From assembly GCF_002929495.1 (NCBI RefSeq), contig NZ_PJJJ01000034.1:124001-188000 (forward strand): DNA of 64,000 nucleotides, written 5' to 3'. A program made the position numbers and the translations under genes. This document shows positions 34,214-43,814 of this stretch, one piece after another. Origin of the DNA: Cryobacterium sp. Y82 (lineage in GTDB: Bacteria; Actinomycetota; Actinomycetes; Actinomycetales; Microbacteriaceae). The notes under the pieces were generated by a model that was given only the letters and a program-made list of their open reading frames with translations, did not search any database and had not been told where the DNA came from. How positions within the stretch are numbered: the stretch's first letter is position 1; each line of letters starts with the position of its first letter.

Positions 34214-35098
34214 CTATTCTGCCGTTCCTGCAGCGATCATCTGCTCAGTGACGAAGGCTTCGAAGGAAGCGGCATCGCTGTTGGAGCCCGAGTACTTCAC
34301 GCCGTTCACCAGCACCGTCGGGGTTCCCTCGACTGCGTCAATGTTGGAATTAGGAATCGGGCCGTCGAGCGCGCGCTGCGTCGAGGCGTCGACCCAATCG
34401 GAGTAGGTCTGGTCGGCGATGCAGCTGGCGACGTTGCTGGAGGTCACCCCGGCTCCCTGGGCGAGGCTGGTCAGCTCGGCATCGGTCCGGCCGGTTGTGT
34501 TCTCGGCGGGCTGATCGGCGAACATGGCCGCGTTGAAGTCGAGAAAGTTGTTGGGGTCATAGTTGGCCACGCAGGCGGCCGCGTTTGCGGCGCGGGTGGC
34601 GTATTCGGTGCCCGACGACAGCCGGTCGAGAATCGAGATCGGGTGGATCTCGACCGTGGCGTTTCCAGCGGTGACCCAGCCGGTGATCTGTTCGCCGTTG
34701 GTGGACTCGAAGTCGCCACAGATCGGGCACAGGTAGTCGACGTACATCACGATGTTGGCCGTGTCGGAAAGTGCGCTCTGGTCGGTGGCGATGGGGTCGG
34801 CGTCAGCCTCGAGGGCGGCCGTCGTGGCGGCGGATACCGTGGTGCCGTCGCTGCCGAGCAGGATGCCGTCGCTGGCCATGTTGGCCGGGCCCGGCGCCGC
34901 CTTGGCGGTGACGTTGTTCACGATGACCACGGCAACGATGGCCACCACGGCGAGTAGGCCGATGCCGATGCCCCCGCGCAGAAAGAGTCGTCGGCGTTTG
35001 TCCCGCTTGACCTGCTCGGCGCGCATGAGACGCGCGGTCTCGCGGGCGTCTTCGCGGCGGTCTTTCTTGGGCGGACGGGCCTGGCCGGAAGCGCTCAT
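34214..35098 (-). CDS. Membrane-anchored DsbA-like thiol-disulfide oxidoreductase
   Basis: 294 residues from ATG 35098. A charged cytosolic N-terminus (KKDRREDARE) precedes one membrane helix (about 45-66, GGIGIGLLAVVAIVAVVIV) and an extracytoplasmic DsbA/thioredoxin_4 domain with redox motif YLCPICGDFE (CPIC) and cis-Pro loop GTPTVLVNG. A second Cys pair (AAACVANY, ASCIADQ) may be structural. This family forms or rearranges disulfides in secreted actinobacterial proteins. Confidence 0.92.
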   Translation of the reverse strand: MSASGQARPPKKDRREDARETARLMRAEQVKRDKRRRLFLRGGIGIGLLAVVAIVAVVIVNNVTAKAAPGPANMASDGILLGSDGTTVSAATTAALEADADPIATDQSALSDTANIVMYVDYLCPICGDFESTNGEQITGWVTAGNATVEIHPISILDRLSSGTEYATRAANAAACVANYDPNNFLDFNAAMFADQPAENTTGRTDAELTSLAQGAGVTSSNVASCIADQTYSDWVDASTQRALDGPIPNSNIDAVEGTPTVLVNGVKYSGSNSDAASFEAFVTEQMIAAGTAE

Positions 35099-35359
35099 GC
35101 GGAAGTTCACCATTCGTTCGTCGCTGCTGTTACCTACGACGTTAGCGGCCCTGCCTAACGCTGCGGTTCAGACGGGCTGGGAACTGGGTGGGAGCAGACC
35201 CGCACGCGGGCGGTTCCGGATGACCGTGGCCGGCCGGGAATCCAGCAAACGAGCAACGTCTTGCCATCGCCAAGGACCTGACTAGTTACTTTGAGTTTCA
35301 TCAAACATCGACCCAAGACTCCATTGTTGGATCCCTGACGCTCCGTTGTCGCAAACAAA
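35099..35359. other. Intergenic region, 261 bp, no clear gene
   Basis: No gene is supported. It includes the DsbA-like promoter (CGTTAG...CTAACG inverted repeat at 35140-35160) and the 3' side of the ROK remnant. A short minus-strand stretch (MKLKVTSQ near 35302) faintly resembles the beginning of a LacI-type HTH but is frameshifted. Confidence 0.4.
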
Positions 35360-36390
35360 TCAGCTTACGGATGCGCCACTCATTTGTGCCTTGTTGATTT
35401 GTTCGGGGGCAAGTGCGTATTCGATCGCCATGATGCCGGCACCGATCGCTCCAGCGTTTGTCCCCGCTCGGGATGCTGCGATAGTGAGGTTCTGGGTGGC
35501 CAACGGCATAAAGCGGGAGTACACGACTTCGCGGATGCCGGCAATCAACTGGTCACTGAGCTCGGACAGCGCGCCGCCGACTACGATGACGGACGGGTTG
35601 AAGATACTCACGCACATGTTGGGCACTTCGCCAACGTCGCGACCGGCTTGTCTGATCGCTCGCATCGCACTCAGGTCGCCGGTTTTGGCCAGAGCAATGA
35701 GCTGGTCGACGGATGACAGCTCGATCCCCGTTGCGCGAAGATTGGCCATGACCGCCGGGATCCCGGCGACGGCTTCGAGGCATCCGGAGTTTCCGCAGCG
35801 GCACATGATGCCTGCCCCACGAGTTATCGCGATGTGACCGATATCGCCGGCGCTTCCGTCTTCTCCTCGCTGCAGAGAACCGGCGGAGATGATTCCTGCG
35901 CCGATTCCCGTCGAGATCTTGACGAACATCAAGTTGCGGACCTCGGGCCAGCCCTTCGACTGCTCACCCAGGGCCATTACGTTCACGTCGTTGTCGACCA
36001 AGACAGGGACGTCGAAGGCCCGCTGCAGGTGGCTCGGAACGTCATAGCCGTCCCAGCCAGGCATGATCGGGGGGCTCGTCGGCCTACCGGTCGAGTGTTC
36101 CACCGGACCAGGCAAACCGATCCCTATCGCGATGGTCTTTGCTGCGATGACTCGTCTGTTCCAGCAGGGCAGCGATGGTACCGGTCATCCAATCGAGTGA
36201 TTCTGCAGGACCGGATGCGATATCGCGTTGTGAGCGCTGCGAGATGAGCGCTTCCCCTGACAGATCCATCAAGGCCACTGTCGCGTGACTCGCCCCAAAC
36301 TGTGCTGCTGCGACGACGCGCGCGCGTTGAGCGCAACCCGAGCGGACGGTCTACCGCCGGTGGAGGCAGCCGACTCCAAGGGACGAGCCC
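35360..36390 (-). pseudogene. ROK-family regulator, HTH lost and frameshifted
   Basis: The minus strand contains ordered ROK pieces in three frames: AASTGGRPSARVALN (linker after the HTH, near 36345), then RVVAAQFGASHATVALMDLS (near 36300), then GLPGPVEHSTGRPTSPP onward to the stop at 35360. The zinc motif CRCGNSGCLEA and GDIGHIAI are intact in the last part. Frameshifts lie near 36325 and 36140-36160, and the N-terminal winged helix is absent. The longest open part (from 36115) alone lacks half of the sugar-kinase fold. It lies next to a SDR and an aldo-keto reductase that the regulator may once have controlled. Confidence 0.85.
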
Positions 36391-36414
36391 AGGTGAGCTA
36401 TCAGCTTTGCAGAA

Positions 36415-37260
36415 CTACACGTGGTCGCGCCAGCTGTGCTCGGGGGTGAAGCCGAGCATCCGCTTCGCCTTGTCGATCGATAACAGGGTCTCGTGTTCGC
36501 CGACCGCCCTGGCGACTTTGACGTTCGGAAAGACCTCGGCGGCCAGGCTCGCGCTCGATCGGCTCATGACCGTGTCGGCGGCCGCGATGATGAACGTCTC
36601 GAAGCCCGGCTGGGCCCGTTCGAGCGCCCGCAGCACGGCCTGGGCGCCGTCGCGACCGTCGATGTAGCCCCATAGGTTCCACTTGCGCAGGGTGGCGTCG
36701 TCGTTAAATGCAGGGAAGGCCGCGTAGTCGTCCTCGTCCATCACGTTGGAGAAGCGCAGCGCCGTGATGCTCAATAGTGGATCCCAGCGCACGAACTGGA
36801 TAGCCATCTGCTCCTCGAGGTGCTTCACCAACGAATATGTGCTCTCCGGCCGGGCCGGGTACTCCTCGTCAACCGGAATGTACGGCGGGTCGATGTCGAA
36901 TGGCAGACCGAGGGTCGTCTCACTCGAGGCATAGACAATGCGCTTGATGCCCGCCCGCCGCGCCGCCTGGAACACGTTGAACGTCGCGAGCATGTTGTTG
37001 TGGAAAGTGGCTACATCGGGCAGAAGGCCAGGGGCCGGGATGGCCCCGAGATGCACGAGCGCGTCAAACCCGTCTGTGCGGTCGTCGATGCCGAACATCA
37101 CGTCGATAACCTGACCATAATCGGTCAGGTCGATCGTAGTGAAGCCATCACCGCGAGATCCCGCGCGGTCGAGGTTGGTGACGGCGTGACCCTCGTTGGC
37201 GAGGCGCGCAACAACGCTGCGGCCGAGCTTGCCACTGCCACCGGTGACGGCAATTCTCAT
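36415..37260 (-). CDS. NAD-dependent epimerase/dehydratase (extended SDR, uronate dehydrogenase-like)
   Basis: 281 residues. N-terminal MRIAVTGGSGKLGRSVV is the NAD Rossmann loop; IVYASSETTLGLPF supplies the Ser, and YSLVKHLEEQM the Tyr-x3-Lys catalytic pair. Substrate-side sequences (DEEYPARPEST, LRFSNVMDEDDY) resemble bacterial NAD-dependent sugar epimerases/uronate dehydrogenases. Likely cytosolic oxidation or epimerisation of a sugar or uronic acid. It is the downstream partner of an aldo-keto reductase gene (35 bp upstream, same strand). Confidence 0.88.
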   Translation of the reverse strand: MRIAVTGGSGKLGRSVVARLANEGHAVTNLDRAGSRGDGFTTIDLTDYGQVIDVMFGIDDRTDGFDALVHLGAIPAPGLLPDVATFHNNMLATFNVFQAARRAGIKRIVYASSETTLGLPFDIDPPYIPVDEEYPARPESTYSLVKHLEEQMAIQFVRWDPLLSITALRFSNVMDEDDYAAFPAFNDDATLRKWNLWGYIDGRDGAQAVLRALERAQPGFETFIIAAADTVMSRSSASLAAEVFPNVKVARAVGEHETLLSIDKAKRMLGFTPEHSWRDHV

Positions 37261-37295
37261 GAGTACTCCTTGATTTTATAGCGGATGCCGCTGGC

Positions 37296-38300
37296 TTACA
37301 CCTCGCGCTGCTCCGGCGAGGTGGTCTTGCGCGGGTCGAACTCGGCCAGGTCACGCACGGCAGCATCGATCCTCGCCAGCACGTCGGCGTCGAGGTGCAC
37401 ACCGGCGGCCTTCACGTTGTCGGCGACCTGCTCGGGCCGGGATGCCCCCATGATGGCGGATGCGACGTTCTTATTCGCCAGCACCCAGGCGAGCGCCAGC
37501 TGCGCCATGGTGAGGCCGAGCTCGTCGGCGATGGGGCGCAATTTCTGCACGCCGGTGAGCACCGGCTCGCTCATCCAACGCTTGATCATGTTGGCGCCGC
37601 CCTGGGCATCCGTTGCCCGGCTGCCCGCGAGGGGCGCCTGACCCGGCAGGTACTTGCCGGTGAGCACGCCCTGAGCCACAGGGGACCAGACGATCTGCGA
37701 GACGCCGAGTTCTGCGGCGGCCGGAACCACCTCGGATTCAATCACGCGCCACAGCATCGAGTACTGCGGCTGGTTGGAGATCAGCTGAATGCCGAGGTCG
37801 GTGGCGAGGGCGTGGCCGGCGCGCAGCTGCTCGGCGTTCCACTCGCTCACCCCGATGTACAGGGCCTTGCCCTGGCGCACGATGTCGGCAAAGGCCTGCA
37901 TCGTCTCCTCGAGCGGGGTCTCCACATCGTAACGGTGGGCCTGATAGAGGTCGACGTAATCCGTTTGCAGCCGGCTGAGCGAGCCGTCGATCGACTCGAG
38001 GATGTGCTTGCGGGAGAGGCCGGTGTCGTTGTGCCCCTTGGGGCCGGTCGGACCGAAGACCTTGGTGAAGATTTCAAGGGACTGGCGGCGCTCACCGCGG
38101 AGGGCATCGCCCAGCACCTGTTCGGCGACGGTATTGGCGTAGACGTCTGCGGTATCGAACGAGCTGATTCCGGCGTCGAGGGCCGCGCGCACGCAGGCCG
38201 TTGCGGTGTCATTCTCGATCTGGGACCCGTGGGTGAGCCAGTTACCGTAGGTTATTTCCGAAACTTTCAATCCACTGTTGCCGAGATATCGAAACTCCAT
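37296..38300 (-). CDS. Aldo-keto reductase (YghZ / Kv-beta-like, AKR14-type)
   Basis: 334 residues from ATG 38300. MEFRYLGNSGLKVSEITYGN is the standard start; catalytic tetrad Asp (SSFDTADVYAN), Tyr (ADVYAN), Lys (EIFTKVFGP) and His (DLYQAHRYD) are all present; C-terminal IMGASRPEQVADN is the NADPH phosphate site. Members reduce aldehydes such as L-glyceraldehyde 3-phosphate or methylglyoxal. Probably one operon with the SDR gene. Confidence 0.92.
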   Translation of the reverse strand: MEFRYLGNSGLKVSEITYGNWLTHGSQIENDTATACVRAALDAGISSFDTADVYANTVAEQVLGDALRGERRQSLEIFTKVFGPTGPKGHNDTGLSRKHILESIDGSLSRLQTDYVDLYQAHRYDVETPLEETMQAFADIVRQGKALYIGVSEWNAEQLRAGHALATDLGIQLISNQPQYSMLWRVIESEVVPAAAELGVSQIVWSPVAQGVLTGKYLPGQAPLAGSRATDAQGGANMIKRWMSEPVLTGVQKLRPIADELGLTMAQLALAWVLANKNVASAIMGASRPEQVADNVKAAGVHLDADVLARIDAAVRDLAEFDPRKTTSPEQREV

Positions 38301-38437
38301 GACGTCCCTATCTGGCGCCTCGTGCCTGTCAGCGCCCTTGGTGATTTGTTGACATTGGCAACGTATCACCCGTCGGGCTTGTTCGGCGCAGTAACCTGAC
38401 TTCTGACTAAAAAAAAGCGAGCGGGAAGCCGAGGGCA

Positions 38438-39715
38438 GTGGACGCCATTCAGGGCAATAACCATGACGATGTGCGCAGGCACAACCTGTCGATCATCCTG
38501 CGCCTCGTGCACCGCGATGGCGCAGCGTCGCGCGCCCAGCTCACCCGCCTGACCGGCTTGAATCGGTCGACGATCGGCGCTCTGGTCGCGGAACTGGTCG
38601 AACGCGGCCTGGTCGAGGAACGCACTCCCGACCCCACGAAGCTCGCCGGGCGACCGAGCCCGATCGTGGCGGCAAGCGACCGCGTCGTGGCCATTGCGGT
38701 GAATCCTGAAATCGACGCGATCACTGTGGGCGTTGTCGCCCTCAGTGGCGTCGTGCACCGGAGCATCCGCTTCGCGACGCCAACCACGCCGACGGCCGCC
38801 GAGGCGGTCACTATTACGGCGGGCATCATTGCTGACCTGCGCCTCGGCCTCGGTGACTATTCCGTAGTCGGGCTGGGCGTGGCCGTGCCGGGCCTGGTGC
38901 GCGCCCACGACGGTCTGGTTCGCGACGCTCCACACCTCGGCTGGGTTGACGTACCTCTGTGCGAGATGCTGGCCGCGGTCACCGGTCTGCCCGTCGTGGC
39001 CGCCAACGACGCGAGCCTCGGCGTCACGGCGGAACGCTATTTCGGAGCGGGCCAGGGAATGACCGATCTCATCTACCTCAATGGCGGCTCGAGCGGCATC
39101 GGTGGCGGTCTCGTCGTCGGGGGAGTTGCGGCCGGCGGACGGGCAGGCTACGCGGGGGAATTCGGGCACACCTGGGTCAGCGCGGGCTATCGCACCGACT
39201 CAGCCGGTATCGCCGGCACTCTCGAAGCCGAGGTAGCCCGCGGCGCGCTCCTGGAGGTGCTCGGCCTCTGCGCCGGTGAAACGGATGCGGACACCCTCGA
39301 ACGCGCACTGCTCGCCTCCGACGTACCCGCGGTACGCGCCGAAGTGAATCGGCAGCTCGATTTTCTGGCCGTCGCCCTGGCCGGCGCTGTCAACATCCTC
39401 AACCCAGAACTCATCGTGCTGGGCGGCTTCCTCGCCGCGCTGTATGCGGTCGACCCCGGGCGCCTGACGCGCGCGGTAGGCGCACTGACGCTCGGAGCTG
39501 CGTTCGACGAGGTCAAGATCGCCCCCGCGATCCTCGGCTCGAATCTGCTCCTGATCGGTGCCGCCGAACTGGCCTTCGAAACGCTGCTTCTCGATCCACA
39601 GTCCGAAAGTGGGAATAGTTCGGGCCTATCCCCGCTTAGCGTAAGGGCGGCCGGGAGTGCCCCCGCAGCCGTGTCGCCCGAAATCGCACCGCCCGCCGCC
39701 ATCCAGCCTCTCTAG
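38438..39715 (+). CDS. ROK-family transcriptional regulator without the usual zinc cysteines
   Basis: 425 residues from GTG 38438 (GAGG 6 nt upstream). N-terminal winged helix: VRRHNLSIILRLVHRDGAAS, RAQLTRLTGLNRSTIGALVA; linker KLAGRPSPIV; ROK core VGLGVAVPGLV, VVAANDASLGVTA, GGSSGIGGGLVVGG and EFGHTWVSAGYR. In most ROK regulators the last motif continues as CxCGxxGCxE; here it reads RTDSAGIAGTLEAE with no Cys, so the structural zinc site is absent. Divergent from the aldo-keto reductase by 137 bp; probably senses a sugar. A 40-residue disordered tail follows. Confidence 0.9.
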   Translation: MDAIQGNNHDDVRRHNLSIILRLVHRDGAASRAQLTRLTGLNRSTIGALVAELVERGLVEERTPDPTKLAGRPSPIVAASDRVVAIAVNPEIDAITVGVVALSGVVHRSIRFATPTTPTAAEAVTITAGIIADLRLGLGDYSVVGLGVAVPGLVRAHDGLVRDAPHLGWVDVPLCEMLAAVTGLPVVAANDASLGVTAERYFGAGQGMTDLIYLNGGSSGIGGGLVVGGVAAGGRAGYAGEFGHTWVSAGYRTDSAGIAGTLEAEVARGALLEVLGLCAGETDADTLERALLASDVPAVRAEVNRQLDFLAVALAGAVNILNPELIVLGGFLAALYAVDPGRLTRAVGALTLGAAFDEVKIAPAILGSNLLLIGAAELAFETLLLDPQSESGNSSGLSPLSVRAAGSAPAAVSPEIAPPAAIQPL

Positions 39716-39738
39716 ACCAGCCAAGGACATCCGTTTTC

Positions 39739-41016
39739 GTGATTACTGCCAGTATCCCCGTGGTTAGCGCCGCGCAACTCGCCTCCACCGCCGCGCACCC
39801 CGGAGACAAACTGACTCGGCGCCAGCGCATTGTCTACATTCTTATTCTCGGGGCGCTCACGGCGCTCGGCCCGTTCACCATCGACCTCTATCTGCCGGCC
39901 TTTCCGACTCTGGAAAGCGAATTCGGCGTGTTGCCATCGGTCATTCAGCTCACCCTGACGGGAACCATGATCGGTTTTGGTTTCGGCCAGCTGGTTGTGG
40001 GGCCCTGGAGCGACAAGATCGGCCGACGGCTGCCGCTCATGCTCGCGACCGGTCTGCACATTCTCGCCTGCGTCGGCGCCGCCCTGTCGAACGACATCAT
40101 CGTGCTCGCCATCTTCCGTGTGCTGCAGGGCTTCGGCGCCGCGGCCGGCGCGGTCGTTGCCATGGCCATGGTGCGCGATCTGTTCGGTGGCAAGCCGCTG
40201 GTCAAGATGCTCTCCCGCCTCGCGCTGGTCAGTGGCCTCGCGCCGGTGCTGGCGCCGGTCATCGGTTCGCAGCTGCTGCTCGTCATGAGCTGGCGCGGCA
40301 TCTTCTGGGTACTCGCCGCCTACGGCGTCATCGTGATTATGGCCGTCGCCTTCTGGATCGTTGAAACCCTGCCCGAAAGCGCACGCCACGCGAACGGCCA
40401 CAGCACCCTCGGCCAACGCTACAAAGCGGTACTGAGCGACCGCACCTTCGTGGGCGTCGCGATCATCGGGGCGATGACGTTCACCGGATTGTTCTCGTAC
40501 CTGTCGGCTTCGCCATTTCTGTTCCAGGACGTTTACGCGTTCAGTCCGCAGGAGTACGGCCTGCTGTTCGCCGTCAACTCCCTCGGCGTGGTTACCGGGG
40601 TGCAGCTGAGCTCGCGCCTGATGCACCGGTCCAACATTGGGCCGCAGTGGATTCTTTCCGTCTCCACGGTTGTGCTGGTGATCACTGCCGGTGCGATTGT
40701 GCTGCTCGACCTGGCTGGCGCTGGGCTGTGGGGCACCCTGGTACCGCTCTGGTTCTTCATCGCGGCCTGCGGCTTCACGCTGCCGAGCGTGCAGGTCATC
40801 GCGCTCAATGCCCACGGACACGAGGCCGGAACCGCAGCCTCGTTGCTTGGCGCAGCCAACTTCGGTGTGGCCGGTCTGATCTCGCCGATTGTGGGACTGC
40901 TCGGAGTGGGCACGGCGATACCGATGGCATCCGTGATGGGCGTCACCGCCGTGATCTCCATACTTTCGCTCTGGCTGATTGTGCGCCCGCGCACCGTTCC
41001 GGCGCTCGACCGCTAG
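39739..41016 (+). CDS. MFS exporter, Bcr/CflA (DHA1) family
   Basis: 425 residues from GTG 39739, 12 helices. ALTALGPFTIDLYLPAFP is the Bcr/CflA signature of helix 1, GQLVVGPWSDKIGRRLPLM motif A, RVLQGFGAAAGAVVAMAMVR motif B region. Exports drugs (bicyclomycin, chloramphenicol-like) or metabolites by proton antiport. Starts 23 bp after the ROK regulator on the same strand, so it may be its operon partner. Confidence 0.92.
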   Translation: MITASIPVVSAAQLASTAAHPGDKLTRRQRIVYILILGALTALGPFTIDLYLPAFPTLESEFGVLPSVIQLTLTGTMIGFGFGQLVVGPWSDKIGRRLPLMLATGLHILACVGAALSNDIIVLAIFRVLQGFGAAAGAVVAMAMVRDLFGGKPLVKMLSRLALVSGLAPVLAPVIGSQLLLVMSWRGIFWVLAAYGVIVIMAVAFWIVETLPESARHANGHSTLGQRYKAVLSDRTFVGVAIIGAMTFTGLFSYLSASPFLFQDVYAFSPQEYGLLFAVNSLGVVTGVQLSSRLMHRSNIGPQWILSVSTVVLVITAGAIVLLDLAGAGLWGTLVPLWFFIAACGFTLPSVQVIALNAHGHEAGTAASLLGAANFGVAGLISPIVGLLGVGTAIPMASVMGVTAVISILSLWLIVRPRTVPALDR

Positions 41017-41123
41017 GCCGAGGCGCTCGCCTTTCGAGGTATTCGCCGACCGGGCCCATGGTGTGACGCCAGGGCGATGGCACGCCGGGGTCCGATTGCG
41101 GGCCGCTCCTCTACGATGGCGAG

Positions 41124-41828
41124 ATGACTAACCCGGAACGCGCCGCAGACCCCAAAGCTCGCCGCATTTCCCGTCGCTGGCCTGTCGTCAGCGGGATCTC
41201 CGCCATGGCGTTGGCCGCCCTCCTCGGCCTCGTTGTGGTCGTGCGGGCCAACGGCGTCGTCCTCGAGGTTGACACCGAGTGGATGGGCGAAATCGTCGAG
41301 CACCGCTCACCGATCTGGGAAATTCCGTCGCTGTTCATGAACGCGCTCGGCGGCGGCCTGTTCGGCGTTCTGATCGTGCCGCTCCTTATCATCCTCGTGA
41401 TCGTGCTGATCAAACGGCCGTGGGCAGCCGGGTATTACCTCGTGGCCACGGTGCTGAGTGCGGGCTTCGTGCAGCTGCTCAAACAGGTCTTTGGACGGGC
41501 CCGCCCTGAAGACATGCTGGTCATGTCTGATTTCGGGTCGTTTCCTTCTGGCCATGTCGCCAATGCCGCTACCATGGCGGTGTGCCTCGCCATCATCTTT
41601 CCGCGGCTCTGGGTGGCGCTCGCCGGCGCCATATACACGATCGTGATGCTGCTCAGCCGCACCTACTTGGGAGTGCACTGGCTCACCGACACCATCGGCG
41701 GGTTATTGCTCGGCGCTGGTGTCGCCATCGTGCTGTGGGCTCCGGTCGCCGCCAAACTCGATGGCGAACGGGACCTCGCCGCCCGGCGTCGACTCGAACG
41801 GCAGAGACAGAAAGAAGCCAGGTCGTGA
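41124..41828 (+). CDS. PAP2-family membrane phosphatase
   Basis: 234 residues, five to six helices. The three PAP2 motifs are present: KQVFGRARPED (KxxxxxxRP), FPSGHVANA (PSGH) and SRTYLGVHWLTDTIGG (SRxxxxxHxxxD). Such enzymes remove phosphate from undecaprenyl pyrophosphate or phosphatidic acid on the outer membrane face. C-terminal tail is rich in Arg/Glu/Lys. Its TGA overlaps the GTG of the next gene (GTGA). Confidence 0.93.
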   Translation: MTNPERAADPKARRISRRWPVVSGISAMALAALLGLVVVVRANGVVLEVDTEWMGEIVEHRSPIWEIPSLFMNALGGGLFGVLIVPLLIILVIVLIKRPWAAGYYLVATVLSAGFVQLLKQVFGRARPEDMLVMSDFGSFPSGHVANAATMAVCLAIIFPRLWVALAGAIYTIVMLLSRTYLGVHWLTDTIGGLLLGAGVAIVLWAPVAAKLDGERDLAARRRLERQRQKEARS

Positions 41829-43210
41829 CGAAAGTCCGGCGCAACGGTGAGGTGTCGTTCTGGTGGGACCAGCTCGGTCGGTCAGCCCCGCGCGCGCCCC
41901 TGCCCGGATCGACGCGAGCCGATGTCGTCATCGTCGGCGCCGGATACACCGGACTGTGGACGGCCTACTACCTCAAGAAGGCGGCACCGCAGCTGCGGGT
42001 CGTCGTATTAGAGGCGCGCTTTGCCGGCTTCGGCGCCTCCGGCCGGAACGGCGGCTGGCTGACCAACTCGGTCACCGGCGGCCGCGAGCAATACGTGAAC
42101 AGCCATGGTCGCCCCGCCGCCGAACAGTTTCAAGCCGCCATGAACGACACGGTCGATGAGGTCATCCGGGTGGCGGTCCTCGAGGGCATTGACGCTGGAA
42201 TCGTCAAGGGCGGTGAGTTCACGGTGGCCTACGACCCGGCGCAACAGCGTCGGCTGGAGCAGGTCGCCCGCGCCGAGCAGTCGTGGGCGCACACCGACGT
42301 TGAATTGCTCTCGAAAACCGCGGCGCAAAACCGCATCAACGTGGCGGGCACCACCGGCGGAATGTGGCATCCGCACTGCGCCCGCATCAACCCCGCCGCA
42401 CTCGTCGCCGGACTGGCCCGCACGGTTGTGTCCCTCGGCGTGGAGATCTACGAAAACACCCCGGTGAGTGAGATCGCGCCGCATCGGGCAGTGACCACGG
42501 CCGGAACCGTCGACGCTTCGTTTGTTGTGCGCGCAACAGAGGGATTCACGACCAGCCTCAAAGGGCTGCACCGAACGTGGCTGCCCATGAACTCGTCGCT
42601 GATCGCGACGGAGCCGCTCGCGGCATCCGTTTGGGAGAGCATCGGCTGGTCGGGCCGGGAAACCCTCGGCGACATGGCACACGCCTACATGTACGCGCAA
42701 CGCACGAGCGACGACCGCATCGCCATCGGCGGACGCGGCGTGCCGTACCGATTTGGTTCCCAGACGGATGCCGACGGCCAGACCCCGCAGGTCACCATCG
42801 ACGCGCTGCGCGAAATTCTGGTGCGATTCTTTCCGGCGACGGCCAAAGCACGCGTCGACCATGCCTGGTCTGGTGTGCTCGGCGTGCCGCGAGACTGGGC
42901 TGCGACCGTGGGTCTCGACCCGCAGACCGGACTGGCCTGGGCCGGCGGCTACGTGGGCACCGGCGTGGCCACCACGAATCTGGCCGGACGCACTCTGACC
43001 GATCTGATCCTCGGTCGAGACAGCGGCCTCGTAGCTCTGCCCTGGGTCAACCACCGGGTACGAGCCTGGGAACCCGAGCCGTTGCGTTGGCTCGCCGTCA
43101 CCGCCCTCTACCGCGCCTATTCACTGGCCGATCGAGCCGAGCTTGCCGGGCGTCGCACCACGTCACCGCTCGCGCGCGTGGCCGACGTCGTGTCGGGTCG
43201 GGGACACTAG
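41825..43210 (+). CDS. FAD-dependent amine oxidoreductase (DAO family, PuuB-like)
   Basis: 461 residues from GTG 41825. VSFWWDQLGRSAPRAPLPG then ADVVIVGAGYTGLWTAYYL (FAD Rossmann loop), VVVLEARFAGFGASGRNGGWL, and near the end AWAGGYVGTGVATTNLAGRT. This matches gamma-glutamylputrescine oxidase-like and other DAO-fold enzymes oxidising secondary amines or amino acids with release of H2O2. Coupled to the PAP2 gene, though the functional link is unclear. Confidence 0.9.
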   Translation: MTKVRRNGEVSFWWDQLGRSAPRAPLPGSTRADVVIVGAGYTGLWTAYYLKKAAPQLRVVVLEARFAGFGASGRNGGWLTNSVTGGREQYVNSHGRPAAEQFQAAMNDTVDEVIRVAVLEGIDAGIVKGGEFTVAYDPAQQRRLEQVARAEQSWAHTDVELLSKTAAQNRINVAGTTGGMWHPHCARINPAALVAGLARTVVSLGVEIYENTPVSEIAPHRAVTTAGTVDASFVVRATEGFTTSLKGLHRTWLPMNSSLIATEPLAASVWESIGWSGRETLGDMAHAYMYAQRTSDDRIAIGGRGVPYRFGSQTDADGQTPQVTIDALREILVRFFPATAKARVDHAWSGVLGVPRDWAATVGLDPQTGLAWAGGYVGTGVATTNLAGRTLTDLILGRDSGLVALPWVNHRVRAWEPEPLRWLAVTALYRAYSLADRAELAGRRTTSPLARVADVVSGRGH

Positions 43211-43256
43211 CCGACCAAACGGGCCCGGAAGTCGCCGGGGAAGCGTGCGTGGGGTA

Positions 43257-43814
43257 CTAGATTCCCAGACGAGCGGCGTGTCGAGTCCAGCCATGCACCA
43301 GCTGCGGGCGGAGTCGCCCCAGTTCGGCCACGGTGAGCGGGTCCGGTGGTCGCAGCACGGTCACCCCGAGAGTGTCGATGATGTTCTCCAGACCGGAGCG
43401 GGGCCAGACCTGGCCCCGCAGGCGGAGCAGCACATCGCCGGCGGAGTCCAGCAGGTACAGATGAGGGAGGGTATCGACCATTCCGCTCTGATACAGATCG
43501 ACGAGCACGACGCTGGCAATTTCAGCCGTGCCAAAGGTGGTCACGCGGCCCAGCAGGTTTCGGCTTTCCAAGCGCCCAGCCGTCACGGTCACGCACACTT
43601 TGCGGGCTTCGAGTACCGCGATCACGCCGAGAATGGTCAGACCGAACTGGACGGCAGCAACAAAGATCCAGGTGTCGCGAGGGATAGTGAGCCAATACAG
43701 CACGATCAAAACCGGGACCAGCAACGACAGTGCAGCGATAATCGACCGCGCAACCAGCTTGCGCCGCGGGCGCAAAACATGCCGAACAGCCGGCTCAGAC
43801 CCCTCGCGCATCAT
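43257..43814 (-). CDS. Two-helix membrane protein with PH-like domain
   Basis: About 185 residues from ATG 43814 (an ATG at 43853 lacks a ribosome site). Basic N-terminus RHVLRPRRKLVAR, two membrane helices (SIIAALSLLVPVLIVLYW and WIFVAAVQFGLTILGVIAVL), then a soluble beta-rich part (VTAGRLESRNLLGRVTTFG) resembling bacterial PH (bPH2/YdbT) domains, which often sit in such proteins. Function unknown. Convergent with the amine oxidoreductase and divergent from ktrB. Confidence 0.75.
   Translation of the reverse strand: MMREGSEPAVRHVLRPRRKLVARSIIAALSLLVPVLIVLYWLTIPRDTWIFVAAVQFGLTILGVIAVLEARKVCVTVTAGRLESRNLLGRVTTFGTAEIASVVLVDLYQSGMVDTLPHLYLLDSAGDVLLRLRGQVWPRSGLENIIDTLGVTVLRPPDPLTVAELGRLRPQLVHGWTRHAARLGI

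Noticed and set aside
35142-35160. Transposon end or attachment site near the DsbA-like gene
   Set aside because: The short CGTTAG/CTAACG repeat is isolated; no integrase, tRNA or direct repeat accompanies it.
35155-35358. LacI-type HTH remnant (MKLKVTSQ...)
   Set aside because: Resemblance covers only a few residues in two frames; not enough to call.
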